Shown one piece after another: positions 48,201 to 61,225 of a stretch of DNA of 64,000 nt. Numbering within the stretch: the first letter of the stretch is position 1; every line of letters starts with the position of its first letter. The position numbers and the translations under genes are program-made. The notes under the pieces were generated by a model. It saw nothing but the letters and a program-made list of their open reading frames with translations. It made no database searches and had not been told where the DNA came from. The DNA is from Chelonoidis abingdonii (Eukaryota; Chordata; Testudines; Testudinidae), in the NCBI RefSeq assembly GCF_003597395.2, contig NC_133773.1, positions 74,936,688 to 75,000,687 on the forward strand, given 5' to 3'.

Positions 48201-50309
48201 AGTATATAAAACATGTTCTTATAGAGGATTAGGTCTTCTTTTAGTTCATTTGTTCCTAATATAATAAAACCCCATTTGCTGGAGTAGAAAGGGAAATATG
48301 GATAAGGCAAATGGCGGATATCAAGAGACCAAAGCCAACTGTGGACAACAGGGGGATAATTGAGCATAGGCAATGGATTGAAGATGTTTTTTTCTGCTTA
48401 GTCACCTAGTAAGGTATTTGCCTTAAGGGTTAATGTTTAAAAGCAAAATAGTTAGCACAAGCAGAGAATAAACAGAATAACTTTCTTGCTTAGGGTTCTA
48501 CCTGGTCTTTATGAACCATGGGCTTCCTACAGACAATCAGCTTTCCTCAGACATTCAACCTATTGTGTCTTCCAAGCAGCTGCTTTTATAGCTGCTTCCT
48601 CGAACACCTATCCAACCAGAGGGGAAAGCCGAGTTAAAGTTAACCCTTTGTTCACTGGGACTGATATAGTAACTCTCTCCTCATCACACCCCTTTCCATA
48701 TCAGAGAATGCTCTGAAAAATGATGAAGTTTTATTGTATTTAATGGATCATCAGAGTATTTCCCATAGAAATAATAAAAAAGACCACATGTCCTTTTTCC
48801 CCCTAAACCACAATCATCTTTTATTCCCTTAAAAACAGACCCTGGAGATGTAGCTAAATACCTAATAGACAAAATGGGAAGAATACATCATTGGAAATCT
48901 TGGAAACTGTTCAGCAGTATATTTGTTTCAAAATAAATGAAGGCCCCTGAACTAATCCTCAGATGAAAAGGGGTTCATATACGTCTTTAATTAGATCATG
49001 CTATTGGAACACACTATTGTGATAAAGAAGATTTAATAAAGCATTTTGTCCTTTTATTACTTTCATTTCATGCAACGTATCTGCTTATCCAAGCAAGATG
49101 TTTGACTTCAAAGGAAGTGCTATCCGCCCTCCCTCTGTCCAATAAATAACTCCTAGAGGAGTAAAAACAATATATGTTTGTAGCTTCACTGGTGCTGCTG
49201 AGTGGTAAGAAAATCAATCATTATCCTTCTTCTGTAGCTGTGGCTCTGTGATGGGCCTCTTCCTCTTGTACTCTTTCCTTAATGACAATTTCTGTATTCA
49301 GTAGTTGGTAATTTACACTTCTATATCAGAGTCACCAGGGACAGCACGCACCTTGGTGGCAAACTGAAATCACGTAACTTCCTGCTGTTCTCAGGAGGTG
49401 AAGTTAGCCCTGTGCAGAGCCCCACCATAAGGCCTATGCACCACTTTAATACCATTTCATCTCTAAAAATACGGCTTCAAGGGTATCTTAAGGGATGTAT
49501 AGGAATTATTTAGACCTGCTGGCCAGGGTGAATTTCACCTCTGGTTTAGTTTCTTTTCCAGCACGAATATACTTATTGGTCTTAGGATAGAAAGTATAAC
49601 ATGCCCACTGCCTCCCAAAGTTCCCAAAGGGAAGGAAATCAAGCTGCCCTCAGGGATGAATGTGCTGTCAGAGGGAAGGTGAATCTTACAAGAACTGCAA
49701 GCATGTTAAAGTATGTAAATGTGCAGTTAATGCACCCAAACAACTTTAACTCCGGCCTGTAATGATCCATAAAATAACCAGAGGAATATGATCAGTGCAT
49801 AAAAGTGCTCATGGTTCCATATTAGATTCAACTGATTTTTAAAGCCACATTGGATTTTTGTTTCATTCTTTTCCTCCTCACAGTGTCCCTACAGGGCAGT
49901 GTTAAGACTGTTTTGCTGCTTTAACTGTACACTTCCATATCCTAAAGGTGTCTGGATTTCTTTTAGTGTTTATCTGAATTTCTCAGGTTTGTTTTTGTAT
50001 AATTACAACACTCTTGTAATAGTTTTAACCTAAATTAGTAATAGGTACTCTCAACTTTAACTCCACTTTGACAGTTTTTAATCTGGAAATCTGAAAATCA
50101 GGGCCATGTTGCACTGAAATTGGGCCACTGGTTTGCTCAAAACACTTGTGACTCATCAGTCTTTAAAAGAACACAATCTTGGTTCTAAGTTTGTAAGGAA
50201 GCACAAAACCAGGTGAGACTTTCAAGCTTTTAGTTTTTGTTTCTGAGCACCTGCAGCTACCATTGACTTTAGGGGAATTTGTAAATGCCCAACACATTTA
50301 AAGATTTGG
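45201..50309. other. non-coding with scattered short repeat remnants
   Basis: No gene is supported. Short TCCCATTGA-type remnants occur near 45380-45450, 46275-46340 and 46950-47030. A G12 homopolymer lies at 47706-47717. The open frame at 47096-47560 has no family resemblance, no splice context and no conserved motif. Other sequence is unique-looking and AT-rich. Confidence 0.4.
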
Positions 50310-50430
50310 CCTGTTAGTATTTAATATTTATACATAACATTTTAAGGGGACATGGAGAGAATTGCAGAAGGGCTAAAGAGAGAGTCACTACTCTGAGGAG
50401 TTTACAGTCTAACTTACATTAGGTACAACT
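50310..50430 (+). repeat. short interspersed repeat fragment (possible copy 2 of the 28245 family)
   Basis: TTAGTATTTAATATTTATAC, a degenerate middle, then CTCTGAGGAGTTTACAGTCT resembles the start and end of the family at 28245 and 55910. The middle lacks the usual CATTGTGCTAGGC core, so assignment is weak. Confidence 0.3.
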
Positions 50431-51949
50431 TTGAATCACACAGAGAAACAGAATGTCAGGCAAACAGGAGTGAAGGAGACTTATGAGATAATTTAGCGCT
50501 TTTCCATTCTTTCTTTTTTGGTTTACTTTTGGCAAGCTGGTGAGGGAGTATGTGCTTTTCAGAGGTTTTGTGATAGAAAACAGGATGGAAGAATAAAACT
50601 ATGTCCTTTATGCATTGTACTAGAACTGAAATTTGAAGGCCTAATTCTGCTCCCAGTTTTTATGCTGAAAGCAGAAATTCAGGAATCCACATGTGTTCTA
50701 ACCCACTGTTCCATTTAGGCATATTTGAGTTCAGATCTCCATTGAATTTAAATTAAGTTTATCCTCAGCTGATAAAATCTAGCAAAATAGGAAAACTTTT
50801 TCTTTTTTTCTGTTTAAAGCAAGCTTGCATGCTAGTTTCTCCTAAATTTGCTCAGCTTGGTTTAATATTGTTTGCTTTTCACTTTGTATTTTAACAAGTT
50901 TGCTGCTTAAGTTTTATAATAATTTGTGATCAACACTAAATTTAAGTTTATTTTATTTTAGTGGCTCGTTCAGAACTAATTTGAATTTATGTCTGGCTTT
51001 AAATAAATATTTACATAAAAATAACATGAGATTGCAGGGTGTAAATGTAGTGCCATTCAACTATGTAAATAGCAGCAAAGATGTTTAATTGAATATAAAA
51101 CACTGGTAAAATGTAAACATTTTTGTTCCAGTTGCCTTATGCCTGAGTTTTGATGACACATATGAACAGAACTAATTGACGTGGAAGTTATCGTTTGCAA
51201 CAGGGTCCCATAACTTTGTTTTATGTCTGGAAACCTTTCCAGTAATTGCTTGTGCCTTCCAATGCCATTCACTTTGCTTTTTAATCCATTCCACTGTCTT
51301 CTGCAACGTATTCAGTGATGGTCTTATTAAATAGCACCAGTATAATTGTAAAGTCATGTACAGTATCGTAAATCTAAATAAAGAAGCAAAGCTGGTCACA
51401 GGTCTGTGCATTTGACTGCAAAGGATATGAAGACAATAGTCACAGGTTATAGACTGAACTGGTTTCATTTTTGATTACTTGCTATTTGTATTTTTCAGAT
51501 CTATAGAAGATAAAAAGCCAAGGACTTGGGCATAAGTTCAAACAAAAGTGATAATGGCCACTAGTTTTTGGGACATGAGTGGAGACTGAGAAGTCCTTTG
51601 CTACCACTAAGACGTGATTGATCTTTATGCCATTGAGGCTCAGGCCTAGGGTCTGAGTAGTACAGGCAAATGATTAACAAAGCAACAAAAACTGATGCTC
51701 AGACACACATCGATTGTATTTATAAAGGGTTGTTTCACTGTCTCCAACGTTGAAAATGGTGACTCACCTCTGTTCTGTAAGGCACTATTTTATTGTGCTG
51801 AACCAGTTGTTTGACTTCTTGCTGTACTGTTCCCAGGGGCATCGACTCTGGTTTGTGCCATGCTCTGTATAGTCTTTGACAGCAAAGACTGGAGATAGCA
51901 GGAGGCAGGGGCATACAGAGTGGGCAAGTCAGCCAGCCCTGTGATCAGA

Positions 51950-52140
51950 AAGGATAAGAGAGAGAGAATTGTGGAGAGGGAAGAAATTGAGAGGGAGTGG
52001 CAAGAACAACAATGTGTTAGTGTAGGGAAGATATGTGGGAAAGAAGAAGAAAGAGATGAAAGATACTCAGGGAAGAGGAGAAGATGAAGGAGAGATAGAA
52101 AGGCTAGGAGGATAAGAAGAAACAGGATGTGGGTATATGA
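51950..52140 (+). repeat. purine-rich (GA) low-complexity tract
   Basis: AAAGGATAAGAGAGAGAGAA and GGGAAGAGGAGAAGATGAAG-type sequence fills about 190 bp. It is a second, shorter counterpart of the tract at 30640. Confidence 0.65.
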
Positions 52141-53201
52141 TGGGTTTTTCCGCTGATTACAGAATATATGTGAATGAAGTTGACTGTGTTTGCTTCACAG
52201 AAGTCGTATATAAGCCTTTGTGGTTTGCGTGACTATGCACCCCTTGGTTTACTTTGAACATTGAATCTGCATGAATTTCCAAATCTCATAAGTAAATCTC
52301 AGCTGACACTCACCAATTATACCAGGTTTGAGTTGGAAACGAAGTGAAACCTTTGTGTTTCTCTTAGTTTCCAGCCAAGACCATAAATCAGCCCTAGTTC
52401 ATTCAAAGCATTCATGAACCTTGATGAAACACATTTGAGGCTTGGGTTATAATAAACATTTCGGGTTTTTGGTCAAATAATACCATCAGGCTCTTGCTGC
52501 ATGGATCTCAGAAACTGATCTTTGTTTTTGCTGTTAAAGGTCTGGTAGCAGTTTCCTAGCTTAACTGAGGATCTTCAGTTAAGCCAGGATCTTCTGTCAT
52601 TCAAAAAAGAGGAGATACCCTGACCCTCATCTCTCCTGCATTTTGTTTAAAGAACAGTAGTCTGTCCAGCATCCACAGCTGTGCCATTACTAGAAAGGTA
52701 TTTGTCTGAATGTTTTTTCTTCTCTTACATCTATCAGTTAAATCAAAGGTCCAAAGGCAAAACCTAGCACTCAGGCACAGAGTGTATGGTACATTCTCAG
52801 CTGGTGTAACTATGACCATGTTAAACCTGACAAATGGTTCATGCTCCAACAATCAGGTTTCATTTAATATTTCATATTCAGACAATCATTCTACTAAACC
52901 ATAAAACAACATGTTGAAATAAATTCAGGATCAGACTTAATCCCATGAAACAACAACAACAGGAAATTCAGACTTCAGCGTTGATATTATAGCCACAATA
53001 TGGGATCTAGTCTTCCCTATCTCCATGCACTTGTGGGAATGTATATTTTATAGCTAGGTAATATAAAACCAATAACTGTTTGCATTTGTGTAACCCATCA
53101 TATTTGTTGGGAGAGTTAAGAACAATGGAACAAATTAAGGGTGCTGTTTCAACTATATGTTTGCTTTTGTGGGTTTACAGTGGACATTTGACAACACTCA
53201 A
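52141..53201. other. non-coding, nothing recognised
   Basis: No gene or transposon is supported. A short duplication occurs near 52560-52595, where AGGATCTTCAGTTAAGCC and AGGATCTTCTG repeat a nearby segment. Confidence 0.4.
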
Positions 53202-53454
53202 CATAGGGCAAGTGTACACTTACAAATCTGCTGTGTCATTGTAATGCTTCAGTGAAGACACAAACATGCGGACAGGAGAGCTTCTCCCATCAGCGTAGTT
53301 AATCCATCTTTGTGACAGGCGGTAGCTATGTCGAAGGGAGACGTCTCTACTGGGGATTAAGTCAGCATAACTGCATTGCTCGGGGGGTGGATTTTTCACA
53401 TCTCAGGGTGATGTAGTTGTACCGATGTAAGTTTATAATGTAGACCTGGCCATA
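53202..53454. mobile_element. MITE with GTCTACA-type termini (copy 5)
   Basis: The left end reads CATAGGGCAAGTGTACACTTAC. The right end reads ATAATGTAGACCTGGCCATAG, an imperfect inverted match. The interior has GTAGCTATGTCGAAGGGAGA, a segment usual for this repeat class. It is non-coding and older looking than copies 3 and 4. Confidence 0.5.
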
Positions 53455-54114
53455 GTTTTTTTGATTTTCATTTCCTTTTGACATCTTTTTGGAGTTTAAT
53501 TTATTTTATCCTAAGGGTCTTATCCTGTGAGGTGCTGAGCACAACCCCCTCTCATTGAAAGCAAGGGGCATTGCAGACCTGAGCCCTACCAGAAGGGCAA
53601 TGAAAAATTATATCATGCTGTACTACTTCATTTGCACTGTTAGGGTCTGATGCATGAGTACTTTGTGTTACATTACGGCTTTCAGAGGCAGAGGATGTGG
53701 TCTGGGGTGTGGTAGTGATGGAGTAGTGATTGCTGGAGTTACTATGCCTGCCTCAGGTACAAGCTAGCATAGTGTCTTGTGAGGTGGAAGAGGTGCTTCC
53801 CTTTGCCCTCTCTCCACTCTGGATTATCTGTGCTGGGGAAGCCAGACTTTGGTCATTAAAGTGTAAATGTACTTTTGTACAATTTATTCTGTGTCCTGGT
53901 ATAATCCGTAGCCACTGGCGTGAATAGGGGGTGGTTAGCAACCAAGAGGGCCTAAAAGGAGTAAAAATCTCGTACTAGAGATTCTAAGCCTGTTGGAAAG
54001 AAGATAGCCAACACAGCATAAATCCCCCTCCCTCATTGAGCTGATGGGAAATTTCTCCACGTGAATGCATTGATTGGTTGTCCTGGCTGGAGGGGAGCAT
54101 GGCTGGGAAATATC
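53455..54114. other. non-coding with one short repeat remnant
   Basis: CTTATCCTGTGAGGTGCTGA followed by CTCATTGAAAGCAAGGGGCA near 53519-53575 is a TCAATGGG-type remnant. Nothing else is recognised. Confidence 0.4.
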
Positions 54115-54215
54115 TGCTCTCTTTAGTATTTATTATTAGTAGTAGTGCTGCAGTAAGGCCTAAAAGCCACATTCCCAGTACTGCCCAAGACCCCAGTGTG
54201 ACAGGCACTGTGCAA
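54115..54215 (+). repeat. short interspersed repeat (copy 3 of the 28245 family)
   Basis: TTTAGTATTTATTATTAGTA, AGTAAGGCCTAAAAGCCAC, then CCCCAGTGTGACAGGCACTG and TGCAAAC match the layout of the 28245 family. Confidence 0.45.
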
Positions 54216-55909
54216 ACATCTTACAGGAATTAACCTCTAGCACCCAATGGGGAAATTTCCTATGGGAGTTTAACTCCTACAGAAAGCAGGCTATCACTAC
54301 CCTTTCACCCAGGCACAGATAAAGAGGTGATGACAGCAGAAATCCTAAGGGGGACATGCTGCTGGGGAAAAGAGATGCTTAGGGACTAATAGGCAGGAAC
54401 TCATCTTCTTTGGCTGCCCCAAGACACACAGGATCTCTTGGTGGCTCTTGTGACCTTTTTACAGTTAGAGGACCATGTCACGTATCCCCTTCACAAAAAC
54501 TCCTCTGACCTAATGGGATACCACGATGGGGGTTCTGCAAGTGTCAGCTCACAGAGTTTCATATGTAACTTTGCCCCCGAGCAGTTTTTTTTCATTGAAA
54601 GGGATGAAATAGCCCTACACACATACATGTGGCACCAATGAAATGCAGCCAGCTCTGGAGTTGAAGGTGGTAACTAACAAGGTGCAAGACTGTGGGAAGG
54701 GAAGTAGAGGAAGAATTTTGGATAAGAACTCCATGGCAAACCTCTACATTTATGGAAAGTGGAATAGAGTATTTAATGTCCAAGCACAGCAGACAGAACC
54801 TACATTTATAAGGTCTCATCTGAAAGACATATAGATAGTTAGCTGCATTGAACTATACATACCTTATCTACCCTGGCAAGATGGAAGTCTGAGTGAATCC
54901 TGCTGGGATTTAAACCGGTGGTTCCACAGGGTCTATTTATTTCAATCATGCAGCTTAGACAACAAAGCCATCCTCTCCTAGGAGGAAGTTACTGTGTATG
55001 GAGCAGCAGCAGATTTTTATATGGTACTAAATCTGAAAATGTATTTGTTTTCTTTCTTAAAGTACCGAGTCCACATTAAGGATTTAACGAGCTTCTTGAG
55101 GTTATTTTTAACTAAGAGTAGTATAAAAGGAGTCTGAAATAAGTCATCTCTACATTTTTTTTACATCTAGTGCACTGTCTGTTGTTTGCTGTTGATATAA
55201 ATAAGATAAATTTCTATTTGAGCTCTGATTTTATCTCTAAAAACACAAATGCTATAAATTACAACACCTTTTTATTTTAAGTTCAAGTCAATATTTAGTG
55301 GTAAAAATCCATCACAAATGCAACATTTTAATGGCTAATATTAGTTTTTAAACTTGAACCTGTTTCCCCATCACACCACTATTTTCATTGCACTATCTGG
55401 TGTCTATTCATTTGACTTTCAGTTGTCCCCCATTCATAGTCAGTTCCACAATGTGGCCTGGCAGGAAAAGAAAATGCCATAAAATCAATGATCCATTATT
55501 AACAGATCTATAAGAGAGCAAACTTGGTATAGCTGAAAGCAGTGGAATCACCATAACTAATAGTAGAACTGGACTGTTATTGCAAAACAAATGCCATGAA
55601 TATTCATTCAGATTTTTAAATGAATTAATTTCAACTATGTTAACTCCCCTTCTGTTCATTTTGTGCAAAAGTAATGCAGGTAAAGAGGACTTTAGTGGTT
55701 CACAGACATTGGAAATGCTTGCAGCAAAGTTGAATTTCACCCTTTCAGTGAATATTCTTATAAAGAAGATACTAACAGCAAAATTTGTTGAAACAGAACA
55801 TTTTAGGTAAGTGTTATAGAATATATATTGAAAGCAGACTTTGAATTTGAATGTCAAAATTAGCACAGGATAAAATGATTCAGAGTTATGCTGATCCAAT
55901 TAGAGCACA
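54216..55909. other. non-coding, nothing recognised
   Basis: The 163-codon open frame on the minus strand at 55408-55899 shows no conserved domain, splice context or codon signature. It is AT-rich and I do not call it a gene. No repeat family is recognised. Confidence 0.4.
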
Positions 55910-56050
55910 TTATTATTTAACATTTATACTGTAGTAGCACCTATATATGAAGCAAGTCAGGATGCCATTGTGCTAGATGCTGTACAGAAGTATAGAAAAT
56001 GATTGCTTTGCCCTAGAGAACTTAGTCTAAAAGACAAGATTTAATGCAAG
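55910..56050 (+). repeat. short interspersed repeat (copy 4 of the 28245 family)
   Basis: TTATTATTTAACATTTATAC, GTAGTAGCACCTATATATGA, GATGCCATTGTGCTAGATGC then TGTACAGAAGTATAGAAAAT and AGAACTTAGTCTAA follow the family order closely. It is the best preserved copy here. Confidence 0.55.
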
Positions 56051-57829
56051 GATGAAACAAGAGCTGGGGTGAACAATAGAGACAGAATAACAAAAAGAAG
56101 AGGTGTGAACAATTCTTAGCCAATTAGGAGAGATAGGTACAAGCCGCCAACAGTATAGCCTTTCCTAACATGTGATTTGTGTCCAATCAAAACAGCTCAA
56201 ATTTTGTCTTTTGAATCAGGAATACTTCCAACAACTTGAAACAAGCTATAGAAAAAGAATTATTTGTAGAAACTATAAACAAATAACTTTGAATAATGAA
56301 TAGATTTAAGTCATGACTTGTTTTGGGGATGTTACAATCAGAAAATAAATAGAAATTTGTTAAATTGATTATTTATGAATTGCTCAATGTTTGTCAACTA
56401 TGACAAATAATTCCAAGGAAAATGTTGTATAAGCTCCTCTAAAATTGTTAAAACTCTTGTTGTTGTTAAAACATTTTGAGACATATACACATGTTGATTT
56501 GAAACCACTGTATCCAGTCAAATTGACTCAGACATTTCAGCAAGACTCAACAAAACTGTCCTTTTCTTTCTTGCATGCTCTTTTATACTGCTCATACTAA
56601 GGAAAGAGCCCCGATGTTGTACATAACATTAAAATGACTGATTTCAGCCCAGAGAAGCAAGGAAATTCAGAATTACGGTATAAACTTTATGTTTAACTAA
56701 CCCAGTTATGGCTTGGTACAACAGGCATCTATAAACAAGGGGTGATCTCACTTGTAACATAGTTTGTACTGCTATACACCCGGGTAGAGTTACAACAGGG
56801 TGAGTTAAGGTCAGAGTTTCAGCTTTGGCTCTGATTCTTCTTGCTTTTGCAGGGTTTAAGTCAGTCCTATGATGTTATCTGAATGACAGTCAATTTTTGG
56901 TAATTTAATTTGTACATAATTTCAAACCTTGTTTTTGAAAAATACTATGTCTGCAGTGGTGCTATGTATGAGCTTGGGTAACTGCAGATAATTCTGCATG
57001 TCAGAGACAATTAACACATATCCTGTGGCTCTGATTACTAGGTTCAAGGAAGTTCTGCTCAGCAGAAATTTTCTTAGTAAAGCCTCCTGGAAAGTTAAAG
57101 GCCCCTATCCTACAATTAAAATGGCAAAGTAAAGTACCCCCTACTTTTTTTGGGATTGACTATAAACCTTGACTCAGGGGAGTCCTCTTTCAGAGGATGG
57201 TGGTTCAAAGCAATCATGAACGAAAAGGAGTTGTTGCTTGCTCTCTACCTAAAAAATTTTTAAAAATAAAATTAGGTAATGCTACTCAGGCTAACACAGG
57301 AATCACAAGCAACGAAAGTGAAACTAGTCATTTTTTGCAGTGTTATCAAGTGTAGAAAAGAAAATACTTTGTGTATTATGCTAAAGCACAGCCTGTATGT
57401 ACAGCAAAGTTATTTTACTGAATAATTAAAGAATACAACAAATGCGTTTCCTCTAAGCTACAGCACAATATTGGATGATTAACTGACATAAAGGGAAAAT
57501 AAAATACCTTCTACAATAGTTTGTATTTAACCCCTTGGAAAGTACAAACTAAACCTACAACCATGGCAGTAGAGAAATTCAATGTTCTAGGTTAGTGATT
57601 CTTAACTTTTGGGTCATGACCTAGGATTGGTTGTTAGTAGGTTTTTTTCTATTGTCACAAGACTACTCACCAATCCCTGTGGGACACTGTTAAAGCCAGC
57701 TAATTGGTGCTCCACATGCTTTGTTTGGTCTTAGAGACCTGGAAGGTACTAGTGTATCATGACATCAGAACCTAAACAGAGGAGATTAGAGAAGTCCTGA
57801 TCACAGTAGAGAGTTGCCTGTTATCTGCA
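56051..57829. other. non-coding, nothing recognised
   Basis: AT-rich sequence without a gene or recognisable repeat. All open frames are short. Confidence 0.45.
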
Positions 57830-58590
57830 AGGATTTTAGTTCCAGCATATTGTATGAACTGAAGAGGCAGGGAGGCTGGGTAGACAGTTTAAAAGTAACC
57901 TAGGTGAGAGATGGTGAGGGCAGGGACCTAAGTTCTATTTTAGGAATGGAGTTGGGAAGCAGGGTGGCAGGTATTTGAGATGTAGAGGACAAAGCAAGAG
58001 GATTTACTGAGAACCTGGAAATAAAAAGTGACAGAAAAAGAAGAGTTAAAGAATGAATAACTCCAAAGTTGTCATCTTTAGTAACTGAGAATATAATGAA
58101 GTTGTCAACAATAAGGGAGAAGTGGGGAAGGAAGATAAGTAAGGAGGAAAGATGAGAAGTTTAGTTTTTGATATATTTAATTTTAGGAAACAGCAGGACA
58201 CCCAGGAGGAGATATTAAAGTGGCTTATAGTAACGCAAGCCAGGACTGAAGATGAGATATGGAGATGCAGGTCTGCCTTATCAGCATAAAGGTAGCAACT
58301 GAAATCAATGGAGTAGAGAAGTTCAAATATGGCACAATTGCTGGAGGCAAAATGTGGGAGACAGAGACAAAGGACAAAAGAAGAGGAACAGTGAAAGTAA
58401 TGATGAAGGAGTAGTTGTGTAAAGAGGAGAAGGAACAGAGTATGTCTGAGGGAAAGGGTGCTGTTCACTGTGTGCAGAGAAGTCAATGAAAATGTGAATA
58501 AAGAAGAGTTGCTTAGATTTGATGAGGGAACGGTAATTTATGAGTGCAGTAGGAAAGACAGAAGCTAGATCAACGTGCTGTCAATGTTAA
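57830..58590 (-). mobile_element. L2-type LINE, reverse transcriptase fragment
   Basis: On the minus strand, one frame reads IDFSCYLYADKADLHLHISS, with the catalytic YADD changed to YADK at 58277-58288, followed by CFLKLNISKTKLLIFPPYLS, the L2-family segment after the active site. Regions on both sides are compatible with L2 but contain stops. The copy lacks both ends of the element and has lost an active-site aspartate, so it is inactive. Confidence 0.75.
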
Positions 58591-58924
58591 TGCCTGGCAT
58601 AGTTTAATATCTTTCCAGGAATACACTTTTTCTCTATAGATTTTTTTTCTTTGGACACAGCCCAAAGGTGAGCTTGGCTCCTCATACCATAAAAGGATAA
58701 ACGCTTCACAAGATGATTAATTCTACATCCCACCCCTTCAAAAATATCTGTGGTTTTAGGGAGAATGAATTATATGCTGTAATGTTACTGGAAGCTGGAA
58801 GAACAGCAGTGGCTTCTCCATTACATTTAAAATAAATAAGCAAAGAAAATGCATATTTTGTTTGGCAATATGTACAATTCGCTATGTACGACAAGTTAGG
58901 AACTATCCACTGGTGACTGGGGAG

Positions 58925-59075
58925 AACAGATTTTCAAAGTTAGTCGTGCACCCAACATATTTGGTGCAAATATCCCATATGCACAGGCACATTGGTTGTT
59001 TGCATTTATAAGTGTGGCACACACAGATGCATGCACACAATTGCCGGAGTCCAGCTTTGCAAATCTAGCCCTCTA
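58925..59075. repeat. GATTTTCAAA/TTTGCAAATCT palindromic repeat
   Basis: The left end reads ACAGATTTTCAAAGTTAG and the right end CTTTGCAAATCTAGCCCTC, approximate inverted repeats around a CA-rich middle. It resembles the class at 36490. Confidence 0.4.
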
Positions 59076-59981
59076 GCTTCCAGTTAATTGCTGAAGTGTT
59101 TCTTACAGCATCAATGACACATACTGATATAAATCATCCAGGGAGGGAAAAAAAAAAAAAGAAACAAAACCTTTGCTATCAACCAACCACTCCATCCCTT
59201 ACAAAACTGCATGCAAATATTAAGCATGGGGGTATACTTATGGTTTATTTCAGATAGATTTACTTTCTGATTCAAATAATTGTGTATATTGCTGTGAAAT
59301 CTCTGTGTAGAGGTGTTAGAAGAATGAATTGAAAGCACAGCAAATAGTAAATCAGCTGGGTCATGTATTCTTCCCTTCAAATAAATTCTTTTTAAGAACT
59401 CTGCTTGCACATAGTTCATCAGAAGGATTTGTGTTAAGGATATACTTTTAAAGTACTGCCCATTACCAAAGGCATAACGTCTCTCTCAAAATCTGTTTGT
59501 TCTGAAGGCACAGAGTTGCACTTTGGGCACAATGCTACATTTGTATAGCTTTCATCAAATGTGCTGTCACATAGTTACCGTGATGATTAAGACCACTTTG
59601 AGAGGTCTACCACCTCAAACTGTATAGATATACCTTGACCTTTAAAGGCCAGATTGGTGCACTTAATAAATTTATCAATTCACTAAATATGTCTCTAGAC
59701 ATTTTATTTATAAGATATTGTTCTTCGTACATATCTAAAATTAGTTGCATGCTTTTCTCATGCTCCGCTTAACTCTTAACTCTCATATAGCAGAGGGGCA
59801 TAATCCTACAAACTCTCTCTCCTGTGAGATGTACTTACTCAGGATAAGGCCAGCTCATGCGAGTAAAGGTTTGAAGGATAAGGCCCTTAACGTAGAATAT
59901 ACAATTTTAAACAATCTAATCTCCAGATATTTTCTTGAAGATTAAAAATTCCCTTTTCCCAGAATAACTAAGAAAGAACCT

Positions 59982-60224
59982 ATATGTAGTGCTGTTGTAG
60001 CCACATTGGTCCCATGATATCAGAGAGACAAAGTGAGTGAGGTAATATCTTTTATTGGACCAACTTCTGTTGGTGAGAGAAACAAGCTTTTGATTTTACA
60101 CGAGCTCTTCTTCAAAAGATGAGCTGAAGAAGAGTTCTCTGTAAGCTTGAAAGTGCCTCTCTCTCATTAACAGAAGTTGATCCAACAAAAATATATTACC
60201 TCCCCACCTTGTTTCTCTGAGTTA
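59982..60224. repeat. fold-back copy of an ATATCTTTTATTGGACCAAC-type interspersed repeat
   Basis: The left arm (60021-60091) runs CAGAGAGACAAAGTGAGTGA to GAGAAACAAGCTTT. The right arm (60142-60220) is its diverged reverse complement, ending CCACCTTGTTTCTCTGA. A start reading AGTGCTGTTGTAGCCACATT matches a repeat abundant in sauropsids. I suspect a Penelope-like relative from memory but do not assert it. Confidence 0.6.
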
Positions 60225-61225
60225 GAAGTGGTTACGTTCTTGTTCTGAATCCTGCTAGCTAACTATGCAACTAGCAAGAGCTATGGTCTTCCATGCTATT
60301 CCATGCTTCCAAGGAATTAGTGAGCATTAAGTATATCATTTGTATATAAATTTCCTGGAATGTAAAGAAATAAATGTTTACAGTATGATTCAGACTATTT
60401 GCAGTGACAGACATGGTGAGATATTTTAATGAAAAAAAATCAGGGTAAAAACCCCCATATCTTTCATGGAGATTTGGGAGATGACTGTCTGGCCTTGAAA
60501 TGCCTCAGCTTCATGATTCAGCACGGCTAGATCAAATATTCATCCGACATCGGTTCTTAGTCCCACTTTGCTTTTGTAACTATTAGTAGGCCACAGATCA
60601 CAAATAGCTAAAGAAGCTCATGGTCTGTAAGCATATTCAAAATTTAAAGGCTGATTTTTTTCAATTTTTTTTATTATGTGTCAAACTTTAAAATGGAAGG
60701 CAACATACTACATATGTGCTGACAACCAAACTACACATTTCTCACAGAAATGGATGGTTGATAGTCTGTACTTGTCTAAATATCACTTGTAGTAAAGGCA
60801 GGTTAAGTAATACTAGCATTGGTAATGATTGTGCGTGTCTCGTGCATATCTCAAATCAACGATGACAGAGGTAGTATAAAAACAATTTATGAACCATGGT
60901 CCTCTTGGGAACTACATTTCAAACCATAACTTCATCTAAACTGTTTATCGGCTGCACTTATTTAATGTATGAAGTGTCAAAAAGTTTCTTTGACGTTAGG
61001 CTTGTTATTGTCCTTTGATTTATGTATTAAAGGAAAGCATGGTAAATACACAGATTGCCTAGTGGTTTTGTGTTTGAAAAATGATTGGAAACATTTGCTA
61101 TAGCTCTACAATCATTTATATACAAGTTTAAAAAAAATAAATAAAAGTAATGCGCTTGTTTCAATCCAAGAAACTTAGGATGAAGATAAAGATGAACTGC
61201 AAAGACTTTTGTTTTTGATATCAAG
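60225..61225. other. non-coding, nothing recognised
   Basis: AT-rich sequence. No gene or repeat is supported apart from short A or T runs. Confidence 0.45.

Noticed and set aside
55408..55899. 163-codon minus-strand open frame
   Set aside because: AT-rich, hydrophobic and unrelated to any family I know. An open antisense frame covers the same bases, as expected by chance.
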